Notes: generated from the sequence alone by a model not told the origin. Shown: positions 1-8,734, counted from the stretch's first letter. The stretch: DNA of 64,000 nt from Candidatus Berkiella aquae (GCF_001431295.2 NZ_LKAJ02000001.1:3038001-3102000), one strand, 5' to 3'. Numbers and translations: made by a program.

Positions 1-975
1 GAAAAACTAATTACAAAAGACAAAGTTTGTGTTGTATTTGGCTGCTGGTCTTCCGCTAATAGAAAAGCGATTAAGCCTGTTTTTGAAAAATATAACCATT
101 TGCTTATCTATCCAATTCAATATGAAGGGCTAGAAGATTCACCTAACATTATTTATACCGGTGCAACACCTAACCAGCAAATCATTCCTGCCATTAAGTG
201 GTCTTTTGATCATATCGGGAAGCGATTCTTTCTTGTTGGATCTGATTATGTATTTTCTCGAGCAGCAAATGAAATTATCAAAGATCAGATTAAAGCATTG
301 GGTGGAAAAATTTTAGGAGAAGCGTATATCCCTCTTGGCAATGACACGGTGAATCACATTGTAGATAATATTCAGCAAACAAAGCCTGATATGATTGTTA
401 ATACAATTAATGGTGATAGTAACATCCACTTTTTTAAAAGATTAAGAATGCAAGGCATTTCTCCTAGCGTTATTCCTTCTATTTCATTTAGTTTGGGTGA
501 AAATGAATTATGCACATTGTCTTACTCGCAAATGGCGGGCGATTATGCAGCATGGAATTATTTTCAAAATATACCTAACAAGGTTAATCAAAATTTTGTC
601 GAAAATTATAAAAACAAATATGGTCAAGATCGTGTGACAGATGATCCCATTGAATCTGGTTATATTGGTGTTTTTCTGTGGGCACAAGCGGTGAAAACAG
701 CAAGTACTACTAATGTTAATACCGTTCGAGAAGCGATGAGAAATCAATATTATTTTGCCCCAGAAGGAACCGTTTATATTGATGCTGAAAACAATCATAC
801 TTGGAAAGTAGCCAGAATAGGAAAAATACGTCAAGATGGCCAATTTGATGTTGTCTGGCGATCAGACAAAGCCATCAAACCTCTTCCCTATCCTGATTAT
901 CGCACTAAAGAAGAATGGGAAATGCTTTTAGACCAGCTTTATAAAGAATGGGGAAATCACTGGGTCAAACAATAG
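1..975 (+). CDS. UrtA-like urea/amide substrate-binding protein (5' truncated by window)
   Basis: The reading frame is open from base 1, so the N-terminus lies outside the window; about 324 residues are visible. The text matches the periplasmic urea-binding protein UrtA family of type-1 periplasmic binding proteins: YPIQYEGLEDSPNIIYTGA, the PNQQIIPA segment, LVGSDYVFSRAANEI, NTINGDSN, AAWNYFQ and RVTDDPIESGYIGV are family landmarks. In a complete system UrtA delivers urea or short amides to the UrtBCDE ABC transporter. No urtB-E genes follow here; the next gene is on the opposite strand after only 10 bases. It may therefore be an orphan receptor or the last gene of an operon that lies upstream. 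Family assignment is firm; the ligand is inferred. Confidence 0.85.
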   Translation, partial: EKLITKDKVCVVFGCWSSANRKAIKPVFEKYNHLLIYPIQYEGLEDSPNIIYTGATPNQQIIPAIKWSFDHIGKRFFLVGSDYVFSRAANEIIKDQIKALGGKILGEAYIPLGNDTVNHIVDNIQQTKPDMIVNTINGDSNIHFFKRLRMQGISPSVIPSISFSLGENELCTLSYSQMAGDYAAWNYFQNIPNKVNQNFVENYKNKYGQDRVTDDPIESGYIGVFLWAQAVKTASTTNVNTVREAMRNQYYFAPEGTVYIDAENNHTWKVARIGKIRQDGQFDVVWRSDKAIKPLPYPDYRTKEEWEMLLDQLYKEWGNHWVKQ

Positions 976-985
976 GCCATCATTT

Positions 986-1405
986 TTAAAGCTTTTTTAT
1001 CAAATAACAACCTACCGTGTCATTGCGATGATCATGACGTTCAAATTCAATGTTAAATCCCAGTTTTTGATACCAAGCACAAGCAGGCCAATCTTTAAGA
1101 GTAAAAACCGTCACCGCTTTGCACCCTTTTTGTTTCGCCCACTCTTGTGCTTTCTCTACTAGCAATTTGCCATAGCCTTGACTACGATATCGCTCATCTA
1201 CCCATAAGCCACCAATTTCTGCTGGGCCAAAGTTATCAAAGCCAGAAATCGCAGCAATCACTTTGTTATTATCGTACACAACATAAAAATAGCCGCCCGT
1301 ACCTGCTAAGCCACGAGTGGCGGCATATTCATTGATACCTTGATGAATAATGCCATAAAAATCTTCGGTTGGATTTTCAATAAAAACAACAGGATTGTGC
1401 GTCAT
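986..1405 (-). CDS. GNAT family N-acetyltransferase
   Basis: This 139-residue protein has the single-domain GNAT fold pattern. The acetyl-CoA binding motif A is visible as VDERYRSQGYGKLLVEKA (Q/RxxGxG/A type), followed by the beta-bulge region and the C-terminal AVTVFTLKDWPACAWYQKLGF typical of the family (cf. YQKLGF). The substrate cannot be predicted. The start is supported by AGGAAG six bases upstream of the ATG. This ribosome binding site overlaps the stop codon of phhB, so the gene is probably translated from the same transcript as the aromatic amino acid genes upstream on this strand. Confidence 0.85.
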   Translation of the reverse strand: MTHNPVVFIENPTEDFYGIIHQGINEYAATRGLAGTGGYFYVVYDNNKVIAAISGFDNFGPAEIGGLWVDERYRSQGYGKLLVEKAQEWAKQKGCKAVTVFTLKDWPACAWYQKLGFNIEFERHDHRNDTVGCYLIKKL

Positions 1406-1414
1406 AGAAACTTC

Positions 1415-1762
1415 CTATGCCGTTGCAACTTTGGGTAGCAGTGCATCGGTTTTCGCTGCACAAATAAAATCATTTTCGGATAATCCTTTAATCGCATGTG
1501 TCGTATATTTAACGATGCAACGATTATAAGAAACTTCTATATCAGGATGATGATTTTCATGATGCGCGATGTAGGCCAATGCATTCACAAAAGCCATGGT
1601 ATGATAATAATTTTTAAAAGCGAAGGTACGCTTGATTTCAGTTGCTTGTTCATTTAGCACCCAACCTTCTACTTTTTTCAAATAATATTCTGCCTCTTTG
1701 CGATCTAAAGGAGAAGTGCCACCTTCACAGGCCTTACAATGTTTTTCAATCAGTTCATTCAT
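1415..1762 (-). CDS. phhB: Pterin-4a-carbinolamine dehydratase
   Basis: This 115-residue protein dehydrates 4a-hydroxytetrahydropterin, recycling the pterin cofactor of phenylalanine hydroxylase. The active-site signature is clear: HHENHHPDIEVSYN (residues 67-80) followed by the conserved THAIKGLSENDF (residues 88-99). A good GAAGGAAG ribosome binding site precedes the ATG. It sits beside an aminotransferase, an aromatic amino acid permease and, divergently, hpd and the downstream tyrosine pathway, which supports a catabolic role. Phenylalanine hydroxylase (phhA), its usual partner, is not in the window. The family is also linked to a DCoH-type coactivator activity, but nothing here points to that. 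Confidence 0.93.
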   Translation of the reverse strand: MNELIEKHCKACEGGTSPLDRKEAEYYLKKVEGWVLNEQATEIKRTFAFKNYYHTMAFVNALAYIAHHENHHPDIEVSYNRCIVKYTTHAIKGLSENDFICAAKTDALLPKVATA

Positions 1763-1837
1763 ACGGTAACTTCCTTCATTCTCTTTCTATTTTGAATGTA
1801 TACCCTTAAGGGGTAGCCTCTGCTGTGTTGCCTACAT

Positions 1838-2947
1838 TCATACTGGTTCGAGTATAGTTTGATGTAATGCTTTCAAGCACTGAGCATTTTCTTGCTCTGT
1901 GCCAATCGTAATTCGAATGTAATTCATTAATCCATAAGGATCGAGTGGGCGAACAATAACGCCTTGTCTTAAAAGCGCCTGATAAACATCTTTGCCCGGT
2001 TGTTTAACATCAATCAAGATAAAATTACCCACCGTCGGAATATAGTTTAATCCTAATGCGGTTAGTCCTTCATAAAATTGTTTTTTACCTTGCTCATTAA
2101 GCAGAATGCATTTTTTGACAAAAGCTTGATCTTTTAATGCGGTTAACGCCGCAATTTGTCCAAGATGATTCACATTAAATGGCTGGCGAATACGATTCGC
2201 TAAATCAATGATGCTCTCATGTGCAATACCATATCCTACTCTCAAGCCTGCTAAACCATAGGCTTTAGAGAACGTGCGGGTAACAATTAAGTTAGGATAT
2301 TGCTGTAACAAGGCAAGTGTTTGTGGGTAATCTTTCTCTAAAACATATTCATAATAGGCTTCATCACAAACGACAATAACATCGTGAGGGATCTTATCTA
2401 AAAAATCACATAAGGTTTGTTGGTTAATATAGGTTCCGGTAGGATTATTAGGATTCGCTAAAATAATCATGCCGGTCTCAGGCGTTAGCGCCGCCAGCAT
2501 CGCTCCCAGATCGGTCTGAAAATGATTTTCAGGTATTTCCTTAACGGAGATCCCTAAACCATGGGCTAAAATTTTGTAAGCCATAAAAGCATATTGTGAA
2601 ATCATTAAATGCTTGTGACCAAATACAAACGCTTGTAGCAATATTCTCAGTACATCTTCTGAACCATTTCCCATCAGCAATTGATTAGGTGAAACATTTA
2701 AATGTTTCGCTAAAGCCGCTTTCAATGCTAAGCAACCGCCATCTGGATAGCGCATTAATTCTGTCATCGATGACATCATCGCTTGCGTTAATGATGGACT
2801 AAAACCTAAAGGATTTTCATTGCTGGCTAATTTGATAACGGCAGAAAGACCATATTCTTGTTCCACTTCAGCAATGGGTTTGCCAGGTTGGTAAGGCTTG
2901 AGATTTAAAATATCCGATCTTACTAAATGTGTTGGATCAAATGTCAT
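1838..2947 (-). CDS. hisC: Histidinol-phosphate/aromatic aminotransferase (HisC-like)
   Basis: This is a PLP-dependent fold-type I class II aminotransferase of 369 residues, the usual HisC length. ANPNNPTGTY (residues 164-173), the DEAYYEY segment and SKAYGLAGLRVGYG with the Schiff-base lysine near residue 228 are all present. HisC-family enzymes convert imidazole acetol phosphate to histidinol phosphate, but HisC2-type paralogues also transaminate aromatic amino acids. No other his genes are nearby. Its neighbours are a tyrosine-type permease and tyrosine breakdown genes, so I infer that it supplies 4-hydroxyphenylpyruvate to Hpd. The sequence alone cannot settle the substrate. The permease gene ends 14 bases upstream of its start, which suggests co-transcription. 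Confidence 0.88.
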   Translation of the reverse strand: MTFDPTHLVRSDILNLKPYQPGKPIAEVEQEYGLSAVIKLASNENPLGFSPSLTQAMMSSMTELMRYPDGGCLALKAALAKHLNVSPNQLLMGNGSEDVLRILLQAFVFGHKHLMISQYAFMAYKILAHGLGISVKEIPENHFQTDLGAMLAALTPETGMIILANPNNPTGTYINQQTLCDFLDKIPHDVIVVCDEAYYEYVLEKDYPQTLALLQQYPNLIVTRTFSKAYGLAGLRVGYGIAHESIIDLANRIRQPFNVNHLGQIAALTALKDQAFVKKCILLNEQGKKQFYEGLTALGLNYIPTVGNFILIDVKQPGKDVYQALLRQGVIVRPLDPYGLMNYIRITIGTEQENAQCLKALHQTILEPV

Positions 2948-2961
2948 TGCTTCATTCCCTT

Positions 2962-4215
2962 TTAATCAAATAATCTTTCCTGAACAAATGGCTCTGGCAG
3001 CCATTTAAGGTGATCAAGTCCTTCCAGCACAATCACCCCTAATCCAAACAATAAGACCAGTATGAGTAACGGTTTACCACCCATCACTTGATAACTTGAT
3101 GCAATCTTCAGCCGATATCTTCCTGACCAAACCATCAATACCGGATAAATAATAAGCAGCACAGCCGCAAACATCCCTGCATAATGCAGCGCTAATAAAA
3201 ATTGTGGACAATATATAGCAATGAGCACTGGTGGCATGAAAGTTAAAATAGCTAGCACTAATCGGCCTCGCCAGGTTTTCTTAATATGAAAACCATCCGC
3301 AAAGAAATCAAACAACCCCAATGCCACACCAATAAAAGAAGTTAAGATAGCCGATATCGCAAAACTACCCACCAATAAATTAATACGGTGGTTATTTAAA
3401 ATTTGACTCAGTAATTGCGTGAGTTCAACCACCGCTTGCCGACCTGAATTTTTCTCAGCCTGCATCATGGCAACCAAACCTTTGTCACCTGAAACAGGTA
3501 CCACGCCCAATATTAATAATTCCCATAACAAATAAACCACTAAGGGTAATAAGCTTCCGCCAATAATTGCTCGACGTAAGCCTTTAATATCTCCATGCAT
3601 GTAATTTTTTAAACTAGGAATTAATAAATGAAAACCAAAAGAAGTGACAAGCAGCGGCGCTGTTGAAAATAAAAATTTAGGATGTCCTTCTTTTAACAAG
3701 CTGGGAGAAACTTGGGGCACAACGTGGTAGACCAAAGCAAAATAGGCAAACACTAAAAACAGCATGAATATACGATTAACACCATCTACCCATTTAGCGC
3801 CTAAATACACGACTAAACCAAATAATGAAACAATGATCCAAATGCCCCATTTGGCATTTAAACCTATTTTAGTCAGCCCTTCACCAATCAAACCCGCTGC
3901 ACCAGACGTGTAAGCAGCCATCAATGCATATAAAAAGAGAACATAACAAATCCAGGCAATACTTTCGCCGGCTTTCCCTAAAGTCGACTTTGCCATGGTA
4001 ATGAGGTTGGTTTCTTCGGGATACCACAATGAAACTTCTAACATTAATAATGCGCTCAAAGTCATCATAACCCAGCACACTAAAAATGCGATTGTCGAGG
4101 GATAAAAACCACTTGCTGCCGTTGAGATGGGTAACCCTAACATACCAGCACCAATACAGGTTCCTGCCACCAGCATTGCGCCACCAAATACTTTGTTAAA
4201 AGATGAACCAGTCAA
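2962..4215 (-). CDS. Aromatic amino acid permease, TyrP/Mtr-like (HAAAP family)
   Basis: This 417-residue polytopic inner-membrane protein has about 11 hydrophobic segments. The N-terminal signature GGAMLVAGTCIGAGMLGLP is the hallmark of the hydroxy/aromatic amino acid permease family (TyrP, TnaB, Mtr), which imports tyrosine or tryptophan by proton symport. GFHLLIPSLKNYMHGD is another family landmark. It is the first gene of a leftward operon with the HisC-like aminotransferase, phhB and an acetyltransferase, and it is divergent from hpd across a 166-base gap that must hold both promoters. Tyrosine is the likeliest substrate given this setting; this is inference. Confidence 0.88.
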   Translation of the reverse strand: MTGSSFNKVFGGAMLVAGTCIGAGMLGLPISTAASGFYPSTIAFLVCWVMMTLSALLMLEVSLWYPEETNLITMAKSTLGKAGESIAWICYVLFLYALMAAYTSGAAGLIGEGLTKIGLNAKWGIWIIVSLFGLVVYLGAKWVDGVNRIFMLFLVFAYFALVYHVVPQVSPSLLKEGHPKFLFSTAPLLVTSFGFHLLIPSLKNYMHGDIKGLRRAIIGGSLLPLVVYLLWELLILGVVPVSGDKGLVAMMQAEKNSGRQAVVELTQLLSQILNNHRINLLVGSFAISAILTSFIGVALGLFDFFADGFHIKKTWRGRLVLAILTFMPPVLIAIYCPQFLLALHYAGMFAAVLLIIYPVLMVWSGRYRLKIASSYQVMGGKPLLILVLLFGLGVIVLEGLDHLKWLPEPFVQERLFD

Positions 4216-4381
4216 TCGGCTTTCTCCTGTTCATTCGAGGATGGTTTTGTAAAGTAACAAAATCAAACCAGGTTGGGAATCACTTTATCATTTTTTACTT
4301 TTAGCATGCTTTGTTCTATGTTAGGTCGGACAGGATGATAGATGTAAGTTAGCTGCTTTCACTTAATAAGGAAGAAAAACG

Positions 4382-5467
4382 ATGAAAACCACACTGACCA
4401 CATCACAAGTCACAGCACGTGATAACCCCATGGGATTAGATGGTTTTGAGTTTGTTGAGTTTGCAAGCCAAGAACCTGAAAAATTAGCGGCACTTTTCGA
4501 GCGGCTACATTTTACCCCCATCGCAAAACATCGTTCAAAAAATGTGCTCTTATATCGCCAAGGACAAGTCAATTTTATTTTGAATCAAGAATCACAAAGC
4601 TATGCAATGGCGTTTGCCAAAGAACATGGCCCTTGTGCTTGCGCCATGGCTTTTCGGGTTAAAGATGCCAAAAAAGCGTTTGAGAGAGCGGTTGCGCTTG
4701 GCGCAAAACCGTTTCTTGATAGTAAAAATGGCAAAGATGAACTCGCTATCCCTGCAATTTATGGTATTGGGGGCAGCTTATTATATTTTGTCGATCGCTA
4801 TGCAAGCGATACCATTTATGATCATGATTTTATTCCTCTGCCCCAACAAAATCAGCACCCCCAAGGTGAGGGATTAATGGTGATTGATCATCTCACACAT
4901 AACGTCTACCAAGGTGAAATGGATAAATGGGCAAATTTTTATCAAGATATCTTTAATTTTTATGAAATTCGTTACTTTGATATTGAAGGGAAAAAAACCG
5001 GCCTCACCAGTCGTGCGCTCTCAAGTCCCTGTGGCAAAATAAAAATTCCACTCAATCAATCCAAAGACAACAAATCACAAATTGAAGAATATTTGCGAGA
5101 ATATAAAGGTGAGGGCATTCAACATATTGCGATGACCACTAAAGATATATATAGCACCATTGAAGGCTTAAAACATCGCAAGGTGAATTTTCTAGATGTC
5201 CCTGATACTTACTATGAAATGATTAAAGAACGTGTTCAAGGGCATCATGAAGACATTGCTCGTATGCAAAAGAATAAAATTCTCATCGATGGTGAAGTGA
5301 ATGATGGCGCAGAGCAACTGCTATTACAGATCTTCACTGAGAATGTGATTGGTCCTATTTTCTTCGAAATTATTCAACGCAAAGGTAATGATGGCTTTGG
5401 TGAAGGCAATTTCACTGCACTATTTGAAGCTATCGAACGAGACCAAATGCGCCGTGGTGTATTATAA
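4382..5467 (+). CDS. hpd: 4-hydroxyphenylpyruvate dioxygenase (legiolysin-type)
   Basis: This 361-residue Fe(II) dioxygenase of the vicinal oxygen chelate fold converts 4-hydroxyphenylpyruvate to homogentisate. The three metal ligands can be placed at His170 (DHLTHNV), His248 (GIQHIAM) and Glu329 (FFEIIQRKG), the standard bacterial spacing. The C-terminal lid helix GFGEGNFTALFEAIE is intact. A strong AAGGAAG ribosome binding site precedes the ATG. It starts a rightward operon with fumarylacetoacetase and maleylacetoacetate isomerase. In Legionella the orthologue is legiolysin, responsible for the brown homogentisate-melanin pigment. The homogentisate dioxygenase expected next in the pathway is absent from the window. 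Confidence 0.95.
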   Translation: MKTTLTTSQVTARDNPMGLDGFEFVEFASQEPEKLAALFERLHFTPIAKHRSKNVLLYRQGQVNFILNQESQSYAMAFAKEHGPCACAMAFRVKDAKKAFERAVALGAKPFLDSKNGKDELAIPAIYGIGGSLLYFVDRYASDTIYDHDFIPLPQQNQHPQGEGLMVIDHLTHNVYQGEMDKWANFYQDIFNFYEIRYFDIEGKKTGLTSRALSSPCGKIKIPLNQSKDNKSQIEEYLREYKGEGIQHIAMTTKDIYSTIEGLKHRKVNFLDVPDTYYEMIKERVQGHHEDIARMQKNKILIDGEVNDGAEQLLLQIFTENVIGPIFFEIIQRKGNDGFGEGNFTALFEAIERDQMRRGVL

Positions 5468-5479
5468 GAGGTATTGATA

Positions 5480-6472
5480 ATGAAATTGGCCACTTTAAAA
5501 TCAGCTCATCGTGATGGAGAGCTTATCATCGTTTCAAGCGCTCTCTCTCGTGCAGTCAAAGCAACCGATATTGCTCCTACTTTACAGCAAGCCTTAGATC
5601 AATGGCACGATTGTGAAAAAGCGTTAACCGCTCGTTTTTTAGCACTTGAAAGTAATGAGCTATCGAATGCTTTTGCATTTGATGCAACCAAAACCACCTC
5701 ACCTTTGCCACGTGCTTACCAATGGGCAGATGCCAGCGCTTATGTTAATCATGTTGAACTCGTTCGAAAATCGCGTGGTGTTGAAATGCCCACATCATTC
5801 TGGACAGATCCCTTAATGTATCAAGGTGGTTCCGATAGCTTCATTGGACCACGTGATCCTATCTTACTAGCTGATGAAGCCTGGGGCATCGATTTTGAAG
5901 CAGAAGTTGCCGTCATCACAACCGATGTGCCAATGGGGGTTACGCCTGAGAAGGCAGGGCAATATATCGCGCTTGTCATGCTCGTGAATGACGTGTCTCT
6001 ACGTAATCTTGCAATGAATGAATTAGGAAAAGGTTTTGGTTTCTTTAACTGCAAACCTTCCAGTGCTTTTAGTCCTGTTGCCGTCACGCCTGCAAGCCTA
6101 GGAGAAGCATGGGATGGCAAAAAAATTCATTTACCGATTATCAGCCATTTAAACCAAAAATGGTTTGGTAATCCTAATGCCGGTATTGATATGACTTTTG
6201 ACTTTCCAACCTTGATTGCACACGCAGCTAAAACAAGGCCGCTGGGTGCAGGAACCATTATCGGTTCAGGTACCGTTTCTAACAGTGATCGCAGTTTCGG
6301 ATCTTCTTGTATCGTTGAAAAACGCATGTTAGAAACACTAGCCGATGGCAAACCCAGTACCGAATTTATGAAATTTGGCGATACGATTCGTATTGAAATG
6401 TTAGATGCCAATAATCAAAGTATTTTTGGTGCAATTGATCAGGAGGTTATGCGTTATCATCCTCCTGCATAG
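5480..6472 (+). CDS. Fumarylacetoacetase (fumarylacetoacetate hydrolase family)
   Basis: This 330-residue protein belongs to the FAH family and would catalyse the last step of tyrosine breakdown, cleaving fumarylacetoacetate to fumarate and acetoacetate. Family features seen are WGIDFEAEVAVIT, the KGFGFFNCKPSSAFSPVAV segment, GAGTIIGSGTVSN and the C-terminal FGDTIRIEMLD. I use the ATG at 5480, preceded by AAGAGG at 5465-5470. A TTG two codons upstream is in frame but lies too close to that site. It begins 12 bases after hpd, so the two are co-transcribed. This shorter bacterial form differs from the mammalian enzyme of about 420 residues; a related acylpyruvase activity cannot be excluded, but the context favours FAH. 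Confidence 0.9.
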   Translation: MKLATLKSAHRDGELIIVSSALSRAVKATDIAPTLQQALDQWHDCEKALTARFLALESNELSNAFAFDATKTTSPLPRAYQWADASAYVNHVELVRKSRGVEMPTSFWTDPLMYQGGSDSFIGPRDPILLADEAWGIDFEAEVAVITTDVPMGVTPEKAGQYIALVMLVNDVSLRNLAMNELGKGFGFFNCKPSSAFSPVAVTPASLGEAWDGKKIHLPIISHLNQKWFGNPNAGIDMTFDFPTLIAHAAKTRPLGAGTIIGSGTVSNSDRSFGSSCIVEKRMLETLADGKPSTEFMKFGDTIRIEMLDANNQSIFGAIDQEVMRYHPPA

Positions 6473-6477
6473 TATTA

Positions 6478-6510
6478 GGACGGCACGATGGCCGTCCCCT
6501 ACTTTTTTTT
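6478..6510 (+). terminator. Rho-independent terminator after the hpd-fah operon
   Basis: GGACGGC (6478-6484) pairs perfectly with GCCGTCC (6491-6497) around a six-base loop. Eight T residues follow at 6503-6510 after CCTAC. The position directly after the fumarylacetoacetase stop codon fits termination, yet maiA starts only about 40 bases further on, so readthrough or a second promoter is needed for it. Confidence 0.8.
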
Positions 6511-6522
6511 CGTGTTTTGTAG

Positions 6523-6544
6523 AGGCGGACCACTGTGTCCGCCT
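6523..6544. repeat. Short hairpin in front of maiA
   Basis: AGGCGGA (6523-6529) and TCCGCCT (6538-6544) form a perfect 7-bp stem four bases before the first possible maiA ATG. It could restrain translation from that ATG or be part of a small dispersed palindrome together with the hairpin at 6478. It has no T tract, so I do not call it a terminator. Confidence 0.5.
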
Positions 6545-6547
6545 TAA

Positions 6548-7213
6548 ATGGGAAATGCAATCGTGATAAAGCTCTATGATTATTTTCGTTCCAGTGCCAG
6601 CTTTCGCGTACGAATAGCGCTTAATTTAAAAGGAATTGCTTATGATTTACACCATGTTCATCTGGTTAAAGAAGGTGGGCAACAGTTACAATCTCTGTAT
6701 GCAAATATCAATCCGCAGAAATTAGTGCCTAGTCTTGAGAGTGATGACGGGCTTTTAACGCAATCCCTTGCCATCATAGAATTTTTAGATGAACAATATC
6801 CTGAACCTGCGTTATTGCCTCAGGATGCTATCTTACGAGCTCATGTTCGCGCTTTCGCACAACATATTGCCTGTGAGATCCACCCTTTAAACAATTTGCG
6901 TGTTCTACGATATCTCGTTCATTCCTTAAACATCACCGAAGAACAAAAAATCAGTTGGTACCACCATTGGTTACGTGAAGGTTTTAATGGCTTAGAAGCA
7001 CTGTTATCGCAAAACCAACCGCAGCGGTTTTGTTTTGGTGATTCACCAACCCTTGCTGATCTGTGCTTAGTACCACAAATTTACAATGCCTTACGTTTTG
7101 AGTTTGATATGTCAGCTTATCCGCGGCTTAATCAAGTGAATGAGCAGTGTTTAAAGCTTGATGCATTTCAAAAAGCATTGCCTGAAAACCATCCACGGGC
7201 GTTAGATAAATAA
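6548..7213 (+). CDS. maiA: Maleylacetoacetate isomerase (zeta-class glutathione S-transferase)
   Basis: This protein of about 216-221 residues isomerises maleylacetoacetate to fumarylacetoacetate using glutathione. The N-terminal zeta-class motif reads YDYFRSSASFRVRIALNLKG (SSxxxRVRIAL), followed by the glutathione-site segment NPQKLVPSLE and the QSLAIIEFLDE motif. The C-terminal all-helical domain contains FGDSPTLADLCLVPQIYNA. The active-site motif has Ala where the eukaryotic enzymes have Cys (SSC), a variant common in bacteria. Two starts are possible: ATG at 6548, or GTG at 6563 giving MIKLYDYF, which has a TGGGAA ribosome binding site at suitable spacing and matches usual family N-termini better. 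Function is supported by the adjacent hpd and fumarylacetoacetase genes. Confidence 0.9.
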   Translation: MGNAIVIKLYDYFRSSASFRVRIALNLKGIAYDLHHVHLVKEGGQQLQSLYANINPQKLVPSLESDDGLLTQSLAIIEFLDEQYPEPALLPQDAILRAHVRAFAQHIACEIHPLNNLRVLRYLVHSLNITEEQKISWYHHWLREGFNGLEALLSQNQPQRFCFGDSPTLADLCLVPQIYNALRFEFDMSAYPRLNQVNEQCLKLDAFQKALPENHPRALDK

Positions 7214-7240
7214 CTATAAGTGTAAATTCAAATTGGGAAG

Positions 7241-7271
7241 AGTATATACTCGATTCTGAATGACTTATAAT
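7241..7271 (+). promoter_or_regulatory. Possible promoter of the pnt operon
   Basis: A perfect -10 hexamer TATAAT occurs at 7266-7271, 43 bases before the pntAA ATG. No convincing -35 box lies at 16-18 bases. The perfect palindrome AGTATATACT at 7241-7250 overlaps the place where it should be and could be a protein binding site. This is suggestive only. Confidence 0.4.
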
Positions 7272-7313
7272 GATCCCCATTATTTTAGTTATTGATAAAG
7301 AAGCCTTATATTT

Positions 7314-8414
7314 ATGCGTATAGCCATACCAAAAGAAATCTCAAGCGGCGAAAATCGTGTTGCTTTGGTACCTACTTTAGTTTCCAACTTAACACAATTA
7401 GGATGCCAGATCTTATTAGAAAAAGGCGCGGGCCTGAATGCTCACTTTCGGGATGAAGATTATGTTGGCGTCGAGCTCCATGATTCTGCACAAAGTCTTT
7501 ATCAAAATGCCGATGTGATTCTAAAAGTAGAATCACCCACGCAAGATGAAATTAAACTTTTCAAAAAAGATGCCATCGTGATAGGAATGCTCTCACCAGG
7601 ACGTTACCCTGATAGAGTACAAGCCATGTCAGAGCAACATATCACCAGTTTTGCACTCGAAAATTTACCTCGCATTTCTCGTGCTCAAGTGATGGATGCG
7701 CTTTCTTCGCAAGCAACCATTACCGGTTATAAAGCCGCTTTATTAGCAGCTAATTTCTTACCACGCTTTTTCCCAATGCTAACAACCGCAGCAGGCACCA
7801 TTCGCCCTGCTACCGTACTTGTCATTGGTGCCGGCGTTGCCGGTTTGCAAGCCATTGCAACTGCACATCGTTTAGGCGCTATCGTAAGGGCTTATGATAT
7901 TCGTCCTGCAGCAAGAGAACAGGTCGAGTCCTTAGGCGCTAAAATGATTAATATCGATATTCATGCAGAAGGCACTGGTGGTTACGCCAGAGAATTAACC
8001 GAAGAAGAAAAGCAAAAGCAAACACAAGCACTTGCTAATGCAGTAAAAGACGCAGATGCGGTCATTACTACCGCTTTAATCCCTGGCAAAAGTGCTCCTA
8101 AAATTATCACAACAGCCATGGTTGAATCGATGAAACCCGGTTCTGTCATCATTGATATCGCTGCGATTGCAGGTGGTAATTGTGAACTCACACAAGCACA
8201 TCAAACAGTGACTCATCAAGGTGTCATCATCAATGGCCCCGTTAATTTACCCAGCATGTTAGCGAAAGACGCTAGTATTATGTATGCCAAAAATGTGGTG
8301 AGCTTTTTATCGTTATTCATCAAAGAAGGCAAAATCAATATTGATTGGGAAGATCCCATCTTAGCGCAAAGTGTCTTAACGCATGATGGCAAAATGTTAC
8401 AAAAAGCGAGCTAG
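7314..8414 (+). CDS. pntAA: NAD(P) transhydrogenase subunit alpha, part 1 (NAD-binding domain)
   Basis: This 366-residue protein is the soluble NAD(H)-binding domain I of proton-translocating transhydrogenase, related to alanine dehydrogenase. Landmarks are the N-terminal MRIAIPKEISSGENRVALVP, the Rossmann motif VLVIGAGVAGLQAIATAHRLGA, the mobile loop and VIDIAAIAGGNCELT. The alpha subunit is split, with its membrane part encoded separately by the next gene 26 bases downstream, as in Rhodospirillum and many gammaproteobacteria of the Legionella group. The complete complex uses the proton gradient to reduce NADP with NADH, supplying NADPH. Confidence 0.95.
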   Translation: MRIAIPKEISSGENRVALVPTLVSNLTQLGCQILLEKGAGLNAHFRDEDYVGVELHDSAQSLYQNADVILKVESPTQDEIKLFKKDAIVIGMLSPGRYPDRVQAMSEQHITSFALENLPRISRAQVMDALSSQATITGYKAALLAANFLPRFFPMLTTAAGTIRPATVLVIGAGVAGLQAIATAHRLGAIVRAYDIRPAAREQVESLGAKMINIDIHAEGTGGYARELTEEEKQKQTQALANAVKDADAVITTALIPGKSAPKIITTAMVESMKPGSVIIDIAAIAGGNCELTQAHQTVTHQGVIINGPVNLPSMLAKDASIMYAKNVVSFLSLFIKEGKINIDWEDPILAQSVLTHDGKMLQKAS

Positions 8415-8440
8415 TCATTTTTTGATCCATAGAGGAAACA

Positions 8441-8734
8441 ATGGACGGATTTATCACTTTTCTTTACATCTTCATGCTGGCAGCGTTTACCGGCTATGAA
8501 GTGATCAACCGTGTGCCTGTGATTTTACATACCCCTTTAATGTCTGGGACAAACTTTATTCATGGCATTATCTTAGTCGGGGCAATGATTGCCATGGGGC
8601 AAGCACATACCGGTTTTGAACAACTTGTTGGTTTTATTGCCGTGCTCATTGCCACCATTAACGTTGTCGGTGGTTTTGTCGTGACTGAGCGTATGTTAGA
8701 AATGTTTAAACCAGAGCAAAAATCCCATGAATAA
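8441..8734 (+). CDS. pntAB: NAD(P) transhydrogenase subunit alpha, part 2 (membrane)
   Basis: This 97-residue protein has about three hydrophobic segments and corresponds to the membrane part of the transhydrogenase alpha subunit. Recognisable stretches are LAAFTGYEVINRVP near the start, TPLMSGTNFIHGI and the C-terminal ATINVVGGFVVTERMLEMF. A GAGGAAA ribosome binding site precedes the ATG. The last eight bases overlap the start of pntB, indicating translational coupling. Together with PntB it forms the proton channel in the inner membrane. Confidence 0.95.
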   Translation: MDGFITFLYIFMLAAFTGYEVINRVPVILHTPLMSGTNFIHGIILVGAMIAMGQAHTGFEQLVGFIAVLIATINVVGGFVVTERMLEMFKPEQKSHE

